Positions 21,108 to 31,300 of a DNA stretch of 64,000 nt are shown here, one piece after another. Under the pieces are notes generated by a model, which was not told where the DNA came from, did no database searches, and saw nothing but the letters and a program-made list of their open reading frames with translations. The DNA comes from Fagopyrum homotropicum. Taxonomy: Eukaryota; Streptophyta; Magnoliopsida; Caryophyllales; Polygonaceae. A program made the translations under genes and the position numbers. The DNA is taken from contig BSWB01000004.1 of the NCBI GenBank assembly GCA_033239125.1, positions 57,907,501-57,971,500 of the forward strand, read 5' to 3'. Numbering within the stretch: position 1 is the stretch's first letter; each line of letters begins with the position of its first letter.

Positions 21108-22385
21108 TGAAGAACCGGTAGGTGAATAAAAAGGATAAAAGATACTCTAGAAGGGAGGGTTGAATAGAGTATGAGAACTTTTTGCAAAACCAATCTCAAG
21201 GTTTTGAAACAAATTTCAAGGGCCTTGATGTTGATCTGAGCTCTTTGTGGTACACTTTGATTTCAAGGGCTTTGAAACAACTTTCAAGGTCCTTGACTTT
21301 GTAACCCTGTAAAACAAAGTTAGTCATAATAAATCAAGATAAAATGCGGAATGTAAAAGATCGACACGAGGATATGTTTACGAAGTTGGCTCAAATAGCC
21401 TACTCTCCATCCCATGGTATGACCTTAGGATCTAACTATCAATTATCAGCTTCAAAGAGTCCTAGATACAAACTAGAAGAAATTCCCTTCTTCTCTCACT
21501 ATAGCCAATGCTACGATCTAGCTTCAACTCTTCACCTTGCTATAATAGCCTAGTTACTTCGCAGAGTAACACACTCGAGTATAACACTTTTTATATATAC
21601 CAATGGAGCTCTCAAATTTTATCTCTTTCTAGGGGATAACTCTTTTTGTGAAAGAGAGAAAGAAAAACTAATTGATCGAATGAAGATGTTTTTGGATCGC
21701 TTGAAGACTATTGATGTTTTCGTGTAAGCTTGTTTTTTTTCCTTCAATCGCCATCTTCATTTATAGCCTTCTATGGAGAGGTCTTCTAGCCATTGGAAAA
21801 ATGACCGTTTGAAAGATGATTCTTCTTCTCCATGAAGATCGCTTCTTGGTTGAGATGAGATACACATTGTGGATCTTTATCTCCTGAGAACACGTTGATC
21901 TCTCTGCTCCTTAATCTTCTCGTATTTGTTGTGACGATAACAAATTCCTTGAGAGAGTATCTTCGTGGTTTTTGGTAGTGGATCGTTGCAAGATCCTTCA
22001 TTGGTCGGTTGAGATCTTCGTTCAATCATATCTTCTTCTTGAGCAAATCTTTCCTGGAAGATCTTCTTTGGCGCTTCGTTGGATTAATGATTTGAATTCT
22101 TTTAGCGTGCAACCTTGACATCTTTTGTTAGCTTGAAATGAATTTCAAGGCCTCCGTCTGTTAATCACTCTAAACACCTTGTCTTTCCTTGCATCCGATT
22201 TCAAGGTCTTCCAAGGTCGTTTGAAGTGTCTTTCAAAACCTGCACTCATTCAATACAAACTACCAAACCAAACCAAGCAACTCGATATATAATCAATAAG
22301 TTGTTAGTGCATAAAACTACTTCATTTGTGTTTAAGTCTTCCATCATCATCACCTGTACAATTATATAATCAAGGTGGAGTTTCA
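21108..22385 (-). repeat. 5' LTR of the Copia element
   Basis: 1278 bp, TGAAGAACC to GGAGTTTCA on the plus strand. It is highly similar to 9617-10905 and adjoins the PBS and the right TSD. It carries TTTCAAGG-type words at 21214-21228, 21261-21277 and 21282-21296. Confidence 0.95.
21588..21598 (-). promoter_or_regulatory. Putative TATA box of the Copia 5' LTR
   Basis: The plus strand TTTTATATATA reads TATATATAAAA on the coding strand. The matching spot in the 3' LTR is mutated to TATTTAAAAA. Confidence 0.55.
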
Positions 22386-22390
22386 CTCTT

Positions 22391-22985
22391 CAAATAGTCT
22401 AGTTATAACAAAATTGCTAGGGAGGATATCAAAGAATATTTGATGTGTTGAATTTAAAAGTCCCGCCATATTAGTACAAAGTTACCATACCTTCTGAACA
22501 AACTCAATACCTTCTGTATGCATAACAAGAGATACAAAATTCCAGGAACAGAAGAAAAAAGGATTTCACAGGTTGAAATTGTGCTAACTCACAATCAAAC
22601 ATTTTTAAGAAATTGTTGTGATGACACATAACTTTGTGGAAAGCTTCTATTCTTTAGACTGGAAACTGTATCATCTGCACATAAAAGAGAAGGTCAGCTG
22701 AACCCTTTAATAAGGAGTCCCACACTGAGTCATTGTTAATGATTAAAGCCCGTAGTACCAAAATACTAGTTGATGCACATTATAAATATATGTTCAGATC
22801 TTTCACAAAGTACAAATCTATGAGAAGCTGAGGAACTAACACTGTTGAAAGAATTGTGCTGAAAATGGTTTCTTTTAACTGCCTTGTGTTTTACGGAAGC
22901 ATTGTAGTTTTGTCCTTTGACTATTTACCAATCCATAATTAATATTTTATATTGGTAAAGCATGTCGCAAAAGAGTCATAATTTT
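22391..22985. other. Intergenic or intron-like flank
   Basis: AT-rich sequence continuing the host after the right Copia TSD. No coding blocks are recognised. Confidence 0.4.
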
Positions 22986-23299
22986 TGTAAGCTAGAGGAA
23001 GGAGATCGGGGAAGCTTATCAATTGCTTTGTGATTAGTCTCTAATTGATGGCCTCTCGTTTGAACTTTCCGGTGACTTTGGAGTAATGCTTTTTCTTCAG
23101 TTGTATCTTACTTTATATTTTTTAATTAAACACTTACCTCAATCAAGGATTTCTCACATGTTGATAACGTCGACAAAGGACGGTAATTTACGGACCTACG
23201 ATCCTACTGAAAAGGACGCAAGGCTGGCAAACAAAGCCTTGACAACAAGATGGAAGGGAATCAAGGAATATCAAGTGATAGTCGAAATAGCATGTGCAT
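22986..23299 (+). pseudogene. Annexin gene fragment, cut by an inverted LTR
   Basis: An upstream exon remnant ends SLIDGLSFELSGDFG at about 23082, followed by GTAATG as a possible splice donor. A second remnant (about 23179-23299) reads RTYDPTEKDARLANKALTTR then WKGIKEYQVIVEIACA. This is the plant annexin core, where intact proteins read ELSGDF, then WTYDPPERDARLANEAL, then VIVEIAC. The exon stops exactly where the LTR begins (TGTAACACC at 23300). A stop lies before SLIDG, and the calcium-binding loops are not preserved here. It is a scrap of a duplicated or captured annexin gene. Confidence 0.72.
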
Positions 23300-24863
23300 T
23301 GTAACACCCCGCATCCGCGGGACTCGGAGTGCCACATTGGGCTAGGATCTCACAATGGATCCTGACCCTAGACTGACAACAAGTTCACTAGACCTTACAG
23401 CATGACGCTGACAGATATAAAACAAATGTATAAAACTGTATAAACTATACAACCAAAAGGTAAAAATAACGTATCTGAGTATAAACAACAACATCCTCAT
23501 ACAAGATGTAACAAAAGATCATCCTCACACAGGAGGGAAAAGTAAACAACCCTAAAAGACCACATCCATCCTATGTACGAGAGGTCCTTGGCCTGCCACT
23601 CTACTAGATCACTCAGCAGCACGCCTAACCTGTAGGGTATCTACAACATGGTAATAAACCATTAGCTAACCATACATATATAGAGCAATGCATAAGCACA
23701 AACACAATCATGGAAAGATAAACACATCAGTATGCTATCACACATTTACCCATTTATCATCTTTATATATAAGTTATTCACTCAAATCGTGTATATATAG
23801 ATATTTGAAAATATGTGACACGAGGACCGATACATCCTCACCTCTGAGCTTGATAGTCAGTTGTACGAGTATCGGTCACACAATCCGTGTACCCTATGGG
23901 AGTGGATTGCGCCCTTCCTGTAAAGCTAGTTTGGCCTAACATCAGTGAACCTCCCAGACTCTACGGCGGGATGAAAGGGAAAGATTATCACAGCCACACA
24001 ACGGGGAAATCTATAAAACATATAACACACACACCACTCATGCAAACACCCAATATAAGGATGGTAACTAAGTAAGTCCTACGGACTTACCTCAACCTCG
24101 TACAAAGCTCAACCAGAATCAACCTCCACTCTTGAGAGAGGGGCACTGCCTAATAACAAGGCATAGAAAGATATCAACCTCTATTCATCAAAGGGCTCAC
24201 ACCTAGACCCAAGGGATCCATAGGATAATCCTCAACCTAACCTCACAACCTAATAAACATTAAAAGCTGTACAAGGCATATACTGATCATAACCTCATCA
24301 AAACATATCCTCACACATCTAGCATGAACCTATACACTCACACTAGGAAAGGAGGGAACAAAGGCATCTTAAAGCAATCCTAGAAGCAACACACACCTGC
24401 AGAACCAAGTGGAAACTTCAGTTGGTGCAGGTGGCCGCAAGGTTGGCTCATAGGTGACGTAGGGGCACACTCTGGCCGGTGCAGGGGCGGCTGCAAGGTG
24501 GCGCTGGGGCGGCTGGATAGTAGAAGACCCCAATTCAGCCCCTTCTTCACTCCTTCCTTCGATTCCTTCACTCCTTCTTCAACCAACACAAATACATACA
24601 AAAACATACATATATATACATCAACACAAGACAATATAATCATGGCTGAAGCAAGATCCATCCTAAGGGAATCTAAGCTAGACTAAGGAAAGAGAGAAAA
24701 ATATGAAAGAAAAAAGAAAGATAGCCAATCATAAGCTCTCAAACTCAACAAAACTTCAAGAAAAGATCAAAGATGATCCAAGAAGAGATGAGAGGAGAAG
24801 AAGAACGTAGAGAGAGAGATGGAGTTGTAGATGAAGAACCCTCATCAGAAGGAGAGAGAAGAA
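23300..24863 (-). mobile_element. Inverted, truncated LTR of the T1-type gypsy family
   Basis: It starts TGTAACACCCCGCATCCGCG, the reverse complement of the T1 LTR end, followed by CTCACAATGGATCC and GACAACAAG as in the inverted copy at 32869. It breaks off at 24863 against an Athila LTR fragment, so its own 5' end (perhaps several hundred bp) is missing. A GC-rich patch at 24420-24520 has the GCAGGGGCGGC-type repeats of this family. Confidence 0.75.
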
Positions 24864-25266
24864 GCTTGAGACTTACCCGGTGAGAGGATCTTTGGTTTGG
24901 GATAGTGAGTAGTGAGACTTACCCGGTGATCTATTCCCACCTTAGAAACACCTTCCCTTTGCAAACCTCATCTTTGTCCACGTTATCTTTTGAGATCTTG
25001 AGTTGGAACCACAACTGGATGCTTTATACTCTAGAATCCGCATTCCCTTTATATGACTTTTATATCATCTTTGATTGCTTGAATTTGCTGCTAGTTTTAT
25101 TTGACAACCCGATTACCGTTCTTTGTTTCACCATAGTCCCTGTGATCGACCCCTAGAATTCTTGCTTTTATTACAAATGAATCGTACACTACGGGTTCGC
25201 ATATTGTTCAAGTATACTTCTTGGGTTATAAATATTAAAGCTTGCACATACCTTTTGGAGCGAACA
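24864..25266 (+). mobile_element. 3' remnant of an Athila-1-type LTR
   Basis: From CTTGAGACTTACCCGGTG to GGAGCGAACA it is closely similar to 38606-39008 and 45036-45439, the last 400 bp of the Athila 1 LTRs. No Athila PBS follows, so this is a truncated 3' or solo LTR. It begins abruptly inside the inverted LTR. Confidence 0.8.
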
Positions 25267-26360
25267 CGTCAACAAAAACAAAGGGAGGATTGAGAATATG
25301 ATTCATTTAGGTCTTCCCAAGAGCAAACACCATGGGATCACCAAGACATAATGTATATGTCCTTGAGCATGAAAGAATTGTGTAATCAATTGAACACATT
25401 AGAATCATGAGTTCGTCAAGCCCGGAAAGAGGAGCCATCAGTTAAGGTTTTCAAAACTGCACATATAAGTGATTCTAAATCCTCTACTTCTATGCATGAT
25501 CTTTAAATTTATCGAAATAAAAAATCTATCATTGTATAACATACTATGACTAGTATGAAAGCAATTAAGCATGAATCTGATGTGGTAGATGAGGTCAAAA
25601 GTGATGAGCATGAAATATATGGACACGAATTGTATGCACATGAATATGTTTTAGATGATACTATTAAGTGTGATGTGCATAAGCATGATAAGAACGACCT
25701 TGAGTTAAGTGTGCATGAATCTAAGTTGCATTCATCTTTAGATTATTCTCTAAGACCGTTTCCTAATGATCTATCCTCACATTTGCCTTTAAGTCCATAC
25801 ATAGAGCCTCTTAAGACCTCTAGGATTAAACTAAAAGAGACTTGTGTGGAGCAATCTTAAGTTACGGTATTTTTAGATCCTTGTAGAAAATGTGTTAAGC
25901 ATGAAGTTGCCTTTGTTGATCTTTCACCATTGCCTATAAAGGAGTGAGTGAGTGTTATTGTAGGGCCACTAGTTGAGATTGACATGGAAAAGAACGAAAA
26001 GATCTGGGAACAAGACTTTGGCAACAAAAAGGAATGAGAAAAGCATTCCAGTAAAAAATCTCGCCTTAGTCAAGAGGAATCTCGCCCGAGATATGAGATT
26101 CTTTGCCCTAGTGAAAAATTTTGTCCCAATAAAGATTTCCCTCACCCCAATGGAGAATTATCTCGCCCAATTTCAGATATTGCCCCATTAAAGTAGTTTA
26201 TCTCCTCACGAAAGATATCTCCAATGAGATACGAGAATATTGCCCGAGACTCCAAAAACCTCGCCCCAATGCATATGCATCTCGCCCCAGTGAGATATCT
26301 CGTCCTAGTGTTGCTTTTTATCGACATCATGGTGATATCTTGACCAAGATTTAAAGGAGT
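25267..26360 (+). pseudogene. Decayed, unclassified coding-like region with TCTCGCC repeats
   Basis: An open stretch at 25546-25860 encodes a His/Glu-rich segment (HEIYGHELYAHEYVLDD) then SLRPFPNDLSSHLPLSPY. I do not recognise it. Stops flank it. From 26050 to 26320 a motif close to ATCTCGCCCCAATGAGATAT recurs at irregular spacing, once as the interrupted palindrome TCTCGCCCGAGA (26080-26091). The region resumes after T1 at 45641. It may be the remains of an older Athila-like element, judging by the palindromic words; this is a guess. Confidence 0.35.
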
Positions 26361-26720
26361 CCTATTGTAACACCAGGAATTTTATTCTGGTCAGTGAGTT
26401 GTTTAGCGGCCTTTCCGTAGGCTCGGTTCAGTCGTTCCGCAGGCACGGAGTGCTGAGTGACGGGATTTTATCCTATTTCTACGTCGACCTTTCGTTTTCT
26501 CTCTTTTCTACTTTAACTCCTTGCTCTCCCTCTTTTGGGAGATGACCCCTCGTTAGCATGTGACCTTTGTTTTCTCTTGGTGTCTTCTCTCATGGTGATG
26601 CTTCTTCACCTCCTCCTTCTTGTGTGAGCTGCTAATTCTAGATATAGAATGGGACAGAGTATTGGAGCTGCAGTAGGCATGGTCTACTTATCCTTCCTCC
26701 TTCTTCTTCCTTGAGCTCCA

Positions 26721-27101
26721 ATGGTGGAAGCCATGGATCCTAAGTTTTCCCTCCCTTTGGCTTGCATATCTGTAAATCGAGTATGGATAGTATTTGATGA
26801 TGATGTTTGTATGTGGGACATCCATGGTGGAGCAAGGAAGCTAGGAGATCCTCCACACTTCAAAGAACCAATTGAAAAAGAGCTCGGAATCGCCTTTTTG
26901 GAGTTTGACCGCACCCTCGGCTGGACAGCGCCGCGGGGGCGGCAACTGCACCTGAGCTGCAGGGGCATCCAACCTGAGCCACAGGGGCTGCCTAGTGAGC
27001 CGCAGGGGCGGCCACTGTCTCTACCAGCCCTCCTCCGCGGTCTTCTTCTCCACTTCGCAGTTGTTTTTCCTTCTTCCTTGTCCGCGTCATTGCCCCAATG
27101 A
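26721..27101 (+). CDS. Small ORF inside the T1 LTR, possibly a captured exon
   Basis: 126 codons starting MVEAMDPKFSLPLAC and continuing FDDDVCMWDIHGGARKLGD then PPHFKE and KELGIAF. The same frame is open in the 3' LTR copy from its ATG at 35887 to about 36064, where TAG replaces a Leu codon. The first 80 residues look protein-like, not like random translation. No family recognised. It may be a gene piece caught by the LTR, or chance. Confidence 0.3.
   Translation: MVEAMDPKFSLPLACISVNRVWIVFDDDVCMWDIHGGARKLGDPPHFKEPIEKELGIAFLEFDRTLGWTAPRGRQLHLSCRGIQPEPQGLPSEPQGRPLSLPALLRGLLLHFAVVFPSSLSASLPQ
26930..27012. repeat. Four GCCGCAGGGGCGGC-like interrupted palindromes
   Basis: Copies start at 26930, 26956, 26978 and 26999 (spacings 26, 22 and 21). 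Arms are GCCGC and GCGGC around a four-base centre. Degenerate versions occupy the matching place in the other family members: 36098-36160, inverted 34210-34350, inverted 24420-24520. Confidence 0.75.
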
Positions 27102-28359
27102 GTACCCTGCTTTGAGCTCGTGTTCATAGCCTATTCAAGAATGTATATATATGATAGAAGCATGCTAGGTTTGGACCTAGGGTAGTTGTGAATGCCATGT
27201 AGTGGCTTGTGGACCTTAGGTGAGTTGTGAGGTTTTCGGAATGTTTGAAGGTTTGAAGGATGTTTGTTTTTGAGTTGGTTCATGGGATGAGGGTACGGAT
27301 GCCTTGTGAGGCTTGTGAGGGTTAAGTTTGTGAGTATATGGTTGTGAGATTGGTGGCTAGGATGTGCTTATCCTAGCATAATGTTGTTACCTTTGAGATT
27401 GTCGAGACTAGGCATGTTATCCTAGTATATCTTATGGGTTATGATCTTGCGAGATCATCGGGTCTAGAAGTCAAAGGACTACTAGCTTGTGAGAGTGGTA
27501 TTGATTTGTGCATTGTTATGATCAGGTGATGAGTACCTTCCTACGGGAAGCGAGAGCGGCTTTGGTCGGTTAAGCGTTGGGACGAGGTCAGTCTCCAGAC
27601 TTACTTATCTAGCTTCTTTATATTAGCATCGATGTGTGATTGGTTGTGAGTGTGTTTATTTATGTTTTATAATAACGAAATAGGAACTAGGACGACCTTG
27701 TGTTATATGTATATTGGCCCAAGTGTATGATAACGGGCGATGACTGCTTCTCTAGTCCAAAATGGGGTGATTGGGAGGTGCCTTGCGACTAGTCCAGCGG
27801 GTGATGCTAGTTTGCATCAAGTACAAACCCGTTATGATTCTAGTGTCACACCATAAATGGAATTAGTAATGGAATGACATAATCGGAAAGATAAAAAACC
27901 GGCTTCTGTGTGTTAGAGCATGATGTGTGTTTATGTTGACTTATGTGTGTGTGTGTGTCAATACCATGATTCTAATGCTTTGAATGCTAGCTACTGGTTT
28001 TATACCAATATTGTTGTAGTTGCCTTGCAGATTAGACACGCGGCCGAGAGATCCGGAAGAGTGGGCAGCCGGGGTCCGTACATTGTAGGATGGGTTTAGG
28101 AGTGGAGTCTTGTATATAAATTTATATTGTATATTGTATATTTTCGGCGTTTGGTCGTTGGAGTTGTTAACTCTGTTGTGGTCTTTCATTTGTATGCTTT
28201 TGGGGTTCATATCATTGAATTAAAATGTATTTCGGTTTTGCCTTTATTCGTGTCTTGTTGTAAGATCCGGTGAAATTTTTGTCAAGCTAAAGGCCGGGAT
28301 CCATTGTGAGGTCTCCGCCCGTAGCGTCTCGAGTCCCACGGATTCGGGGTGTTACAATA

Positions 28360-28371
28360 TGGTATGAGATC
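28360..28371 (+). other. Degenerate tRNA-iMet PBS of T1
   Basis: TGGTATGAGATC lies three bases after the 5' LTR end and matches the iMet PBS TGGTATCAGAGC at 10 of 12 positions. Confidence 0.75.
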
Positions 28372-31300
28372 CCTAGGTTGACAATAATGGCACTAGCAAT
28401 CTTCTAAAGGCCAAATAGAAGTAAACGGAACCCTCAAGGGTTCCGAGTTTTAAAAATAAATTTCGTTTTTATTATCACGAGCATGGTCAATTTGGGATAG
28501 AATGTACGGACCACCACTCCTTCCGCGAATCTTGGCAGCTTAGTTTATTGGATTTTGAGATATATGTATATATGTAGATATGTATATGAGGATTGTAGTT
28601 GAATGATGGACTTGATATATATGTATAGTTATATATGTGGACTATAGTATGTTTTGGACCTTGTATTGTTGTAATGTATTTTCTAGATGTACTATGTTGG
28701 TAGTGATGTGGACATAGGACTTATATAGTCATATATACGTATACCTATGATATATAGTAGCTTATAGATATACGAGAACTTACAATTAAGACGATAGTAT
28801 GATATCATTGTCCGTGGACGACGTTGTTGGCTTGAGATAGCGTTCATACGTGGATGAAGACGCTCACGTATCGAGCTGAGCATTTCATTCTGGCAACCAC
28901 CATGACGTTTCTCCGACTCCTTTAAGAGGATGTCAAAGAGGAGGATTAGAGAGGACGTAAGCGAAGGACAAACAAGTGGAAGGAAAACTTGAGATAACTT
29001 AAGAGAAGTCGAGATGGAAGAGATGCAAGCAGGAAAGTATCATGGAGAGGTGGCGCGGTTTTGAAGAAACAATGACTGAGCGATGACAAAAGCAACTAGA
29101 GAAAACAAACTTATAGAGAATTCCAAGTGACGTGGCGATGAACGGAAAAAGTGGATTAATTGAATAGGATTGCAAAAGTGGCGATCCAATTAAGGCATGT
29201 TTTCCCTAGACACTCCTAAGCACGTGAGTCGAGATAAGAATTATGATCAACAAATGACAAAAGGATTAAGAGACCCGTAAGTTAAGCTTACGGAGGTACC
29301 AAAAGATGAAGTGTCAAGTTTCCCAGGATGCAAGCAGGTTGACTTCTTCGGTCTTGTAAGACATATGAGAAGAATTGCGAGGTGAGGACTCACGTGGTAA
29401 AAATTTCCTTAGTCGAGTGGATCGTTGTCCGTTATGATGATAAGGCTAACAAACGCCAAGAAGAAAGAAGGGTGAGTAGACGTTGATTTCGGGAGGATGA
29501 GGAATGCAACAAGAAGCTTTTTGTTATGGAAGGACTTAAGTTACCAACCCAAGAGAAACGTGAACGGACGCTATCTAATGTTAGAAATTTTTGAAAAAGG
29601 TGCTCTTGAAAGACATCGGGGAAGAGCGATTAAACATATGAAAATGAGTTATACGACACAACAAGGCCGAGAAGGGTAGAGTTATCTTATGGAAGAATAA
29701 AGAAAGCATGGAACATGGAAAGAGCTAACGGAGTTAAGGTAAGAGTACCCCGAGGATGGTAGCCTTCGTACTAAAGGTAACACGAAGAGTATAGAGGAAA
29801 ATTAAGTCGATGACCTCGAGGAGGCCAATTATAATTTGACCGATGGAAATCAAGAACGCACATGTGCGGGATTGCCTAGTGATGGGTATGGATAGGGAGA
29901 GTAAGCAAGGTTGTGGTAAATATAGCGGATCGGGGACAAGAGTTGGTGTATGCCCGGAGGTTCAATGCCAATGGTAAGGAGGTGTATCAACTAAGGCGCA
30001 TTTTTTTTGGTCATATAGTGCTGAGAAGGTTAAAGCAAGTAACCATAACCGACCTTCCAAGGAGGGATTGTAACGACCTTACATGACCTTTTATGGTCAT
30101 GGGATTGACATATGAGAGAACGGCATGGATTTGGACCTTTAAGGTTTTGGCATGGTTAATAGGACTAGTGGATTAAGAGGAAGGTGAGGTGTTGTTGCTT
30201 TACGCAAATGAGAATGTAAAGAAAGAAGATGCAGGATAGTTCCTTTCTTACGAAACGGATGATATGTTGTCTCGAACAAGAGATGAGTCAAAGTTTCTTT
30301 TTGACTCACCCGAAAGAGCCATGTGTCTATGGTGTGAAATTATGGACCGAGATTTTAGTAATGTTGTAAGTTTTAAGCTTAAGATGGTAATACTTGAGAA
30401 TTTACGAGTTGGAAGTTCAATGGTTTTAAATGGGGAATTTCTTCTGATTTTCCCCACAGGGCATTCTGGTACGGGTTTTGAGGAAAGGTACGAGTCGAAA
30501 AAGTTGTATTTTGATTATTGAGAAATGAGTAAGGCTACCAATAAAGATAAGTATCTTTGCCCCGTAATGGGCGACTCGCTAGAGAAAGTTGCATGTGGCT
30601 ACAATGCGTTATAAAATCGACTTGGAATTGAGATGTCATTAAAGTTGAGTAGAGGAAAGAAATGACCGAAGTAAAACGGTGTTTAGAGCCGATATAGTCA
30701 CTACAAGTGTAGTGAAGCAATTTGAGATCACGAGCACGATTGATGAGTTGGAGTTTATATACATGAGTATCCATCGGATTTTTGAATCTGGTTCTAATGA
30801 AGTCTCACAATTTGTGGTATTTCAGGTGGTTCCAAGGTGGACCCTAACCTAAGGATTATAATGGCAGTTATTGATGCATGAGTTGTACAAGTGAATCGTT
30901 ACGTTCTTACATTTGACAATGTCTCGTCGTACTCTCGGAATTAAGAGGAACAAGTTTGGCATGGAACGACAATGATAAAGGTTATGCAGATCGAGAGGAT
31001 AAGCAGAGTTATCTAAGCGGGTTAGGACGTCAGAGGTGACTTCCTAAGAGACGTAGTGATATTGAGAGTATCAAGTTGTTCCAATGAGAACGAGGTGATA
31101 GTTTTGGTAATACCTCCAAGGTATGCGGAGGAGATATGCATCTTATCAGTTGGTGGACCATAACCGCCGAGTTGCGGGATGGTTTTGGCACTTTCTTCCT
31201 TTTTGGGGAAGTCGATTAGATCATGGGGACCAAGATGTGTCCATGAAGCTTTATTTGAAGCAGAGGAGGTAAGTGACCTCCTTTCCGTTTTCTTTGACAA

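Larger units (their letters stand above)
9617..22385 (-). mobile_element. Ty1/copia retrotransposon (SIRE/Maximus-like), with a nested hAT
   Basis: A complete element on the minus strand: 5' LTR 21108-22385, tRNA-iMet PBS, gag, protease, integrase, RT, RNase H, a third ORF, PPT, and 3' LTR 9617-10905. A perfect 5-bp TSD CTCTT flanks it at 9612-9616 and 22386-22390. Domain order (integrase before RT) makes it Copia. The extra ORF after pol and the gag and zinc-knuckle text suggest the SIRE/Maximus branch (moderate confidence). Coding regions carry stops, frameshifts and an integrase deletion, so it is non-autonomous now. The LTRs remain very similar. A hAT transposon (17014-20369) splits gag. 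Confidence 0.92.
26366..28356 (+). repeat. 5' LTR of T1
   Basis: 1991 bp, TGTAACACC to GGTGTTACA. A cluster of four GCCGCAGGGGCGGC-like words at 26930-27012 lies mid-LTR. Shared LTR landmarks include GTGTATGATAACGGGCGATG and the terminal GATCCGGTGAAATT block. Confidence 0.93.

Noticed and set aside
22391..22985. Further annexin or ARF exons
   Set aside because: No conserved block could be read in any frame.
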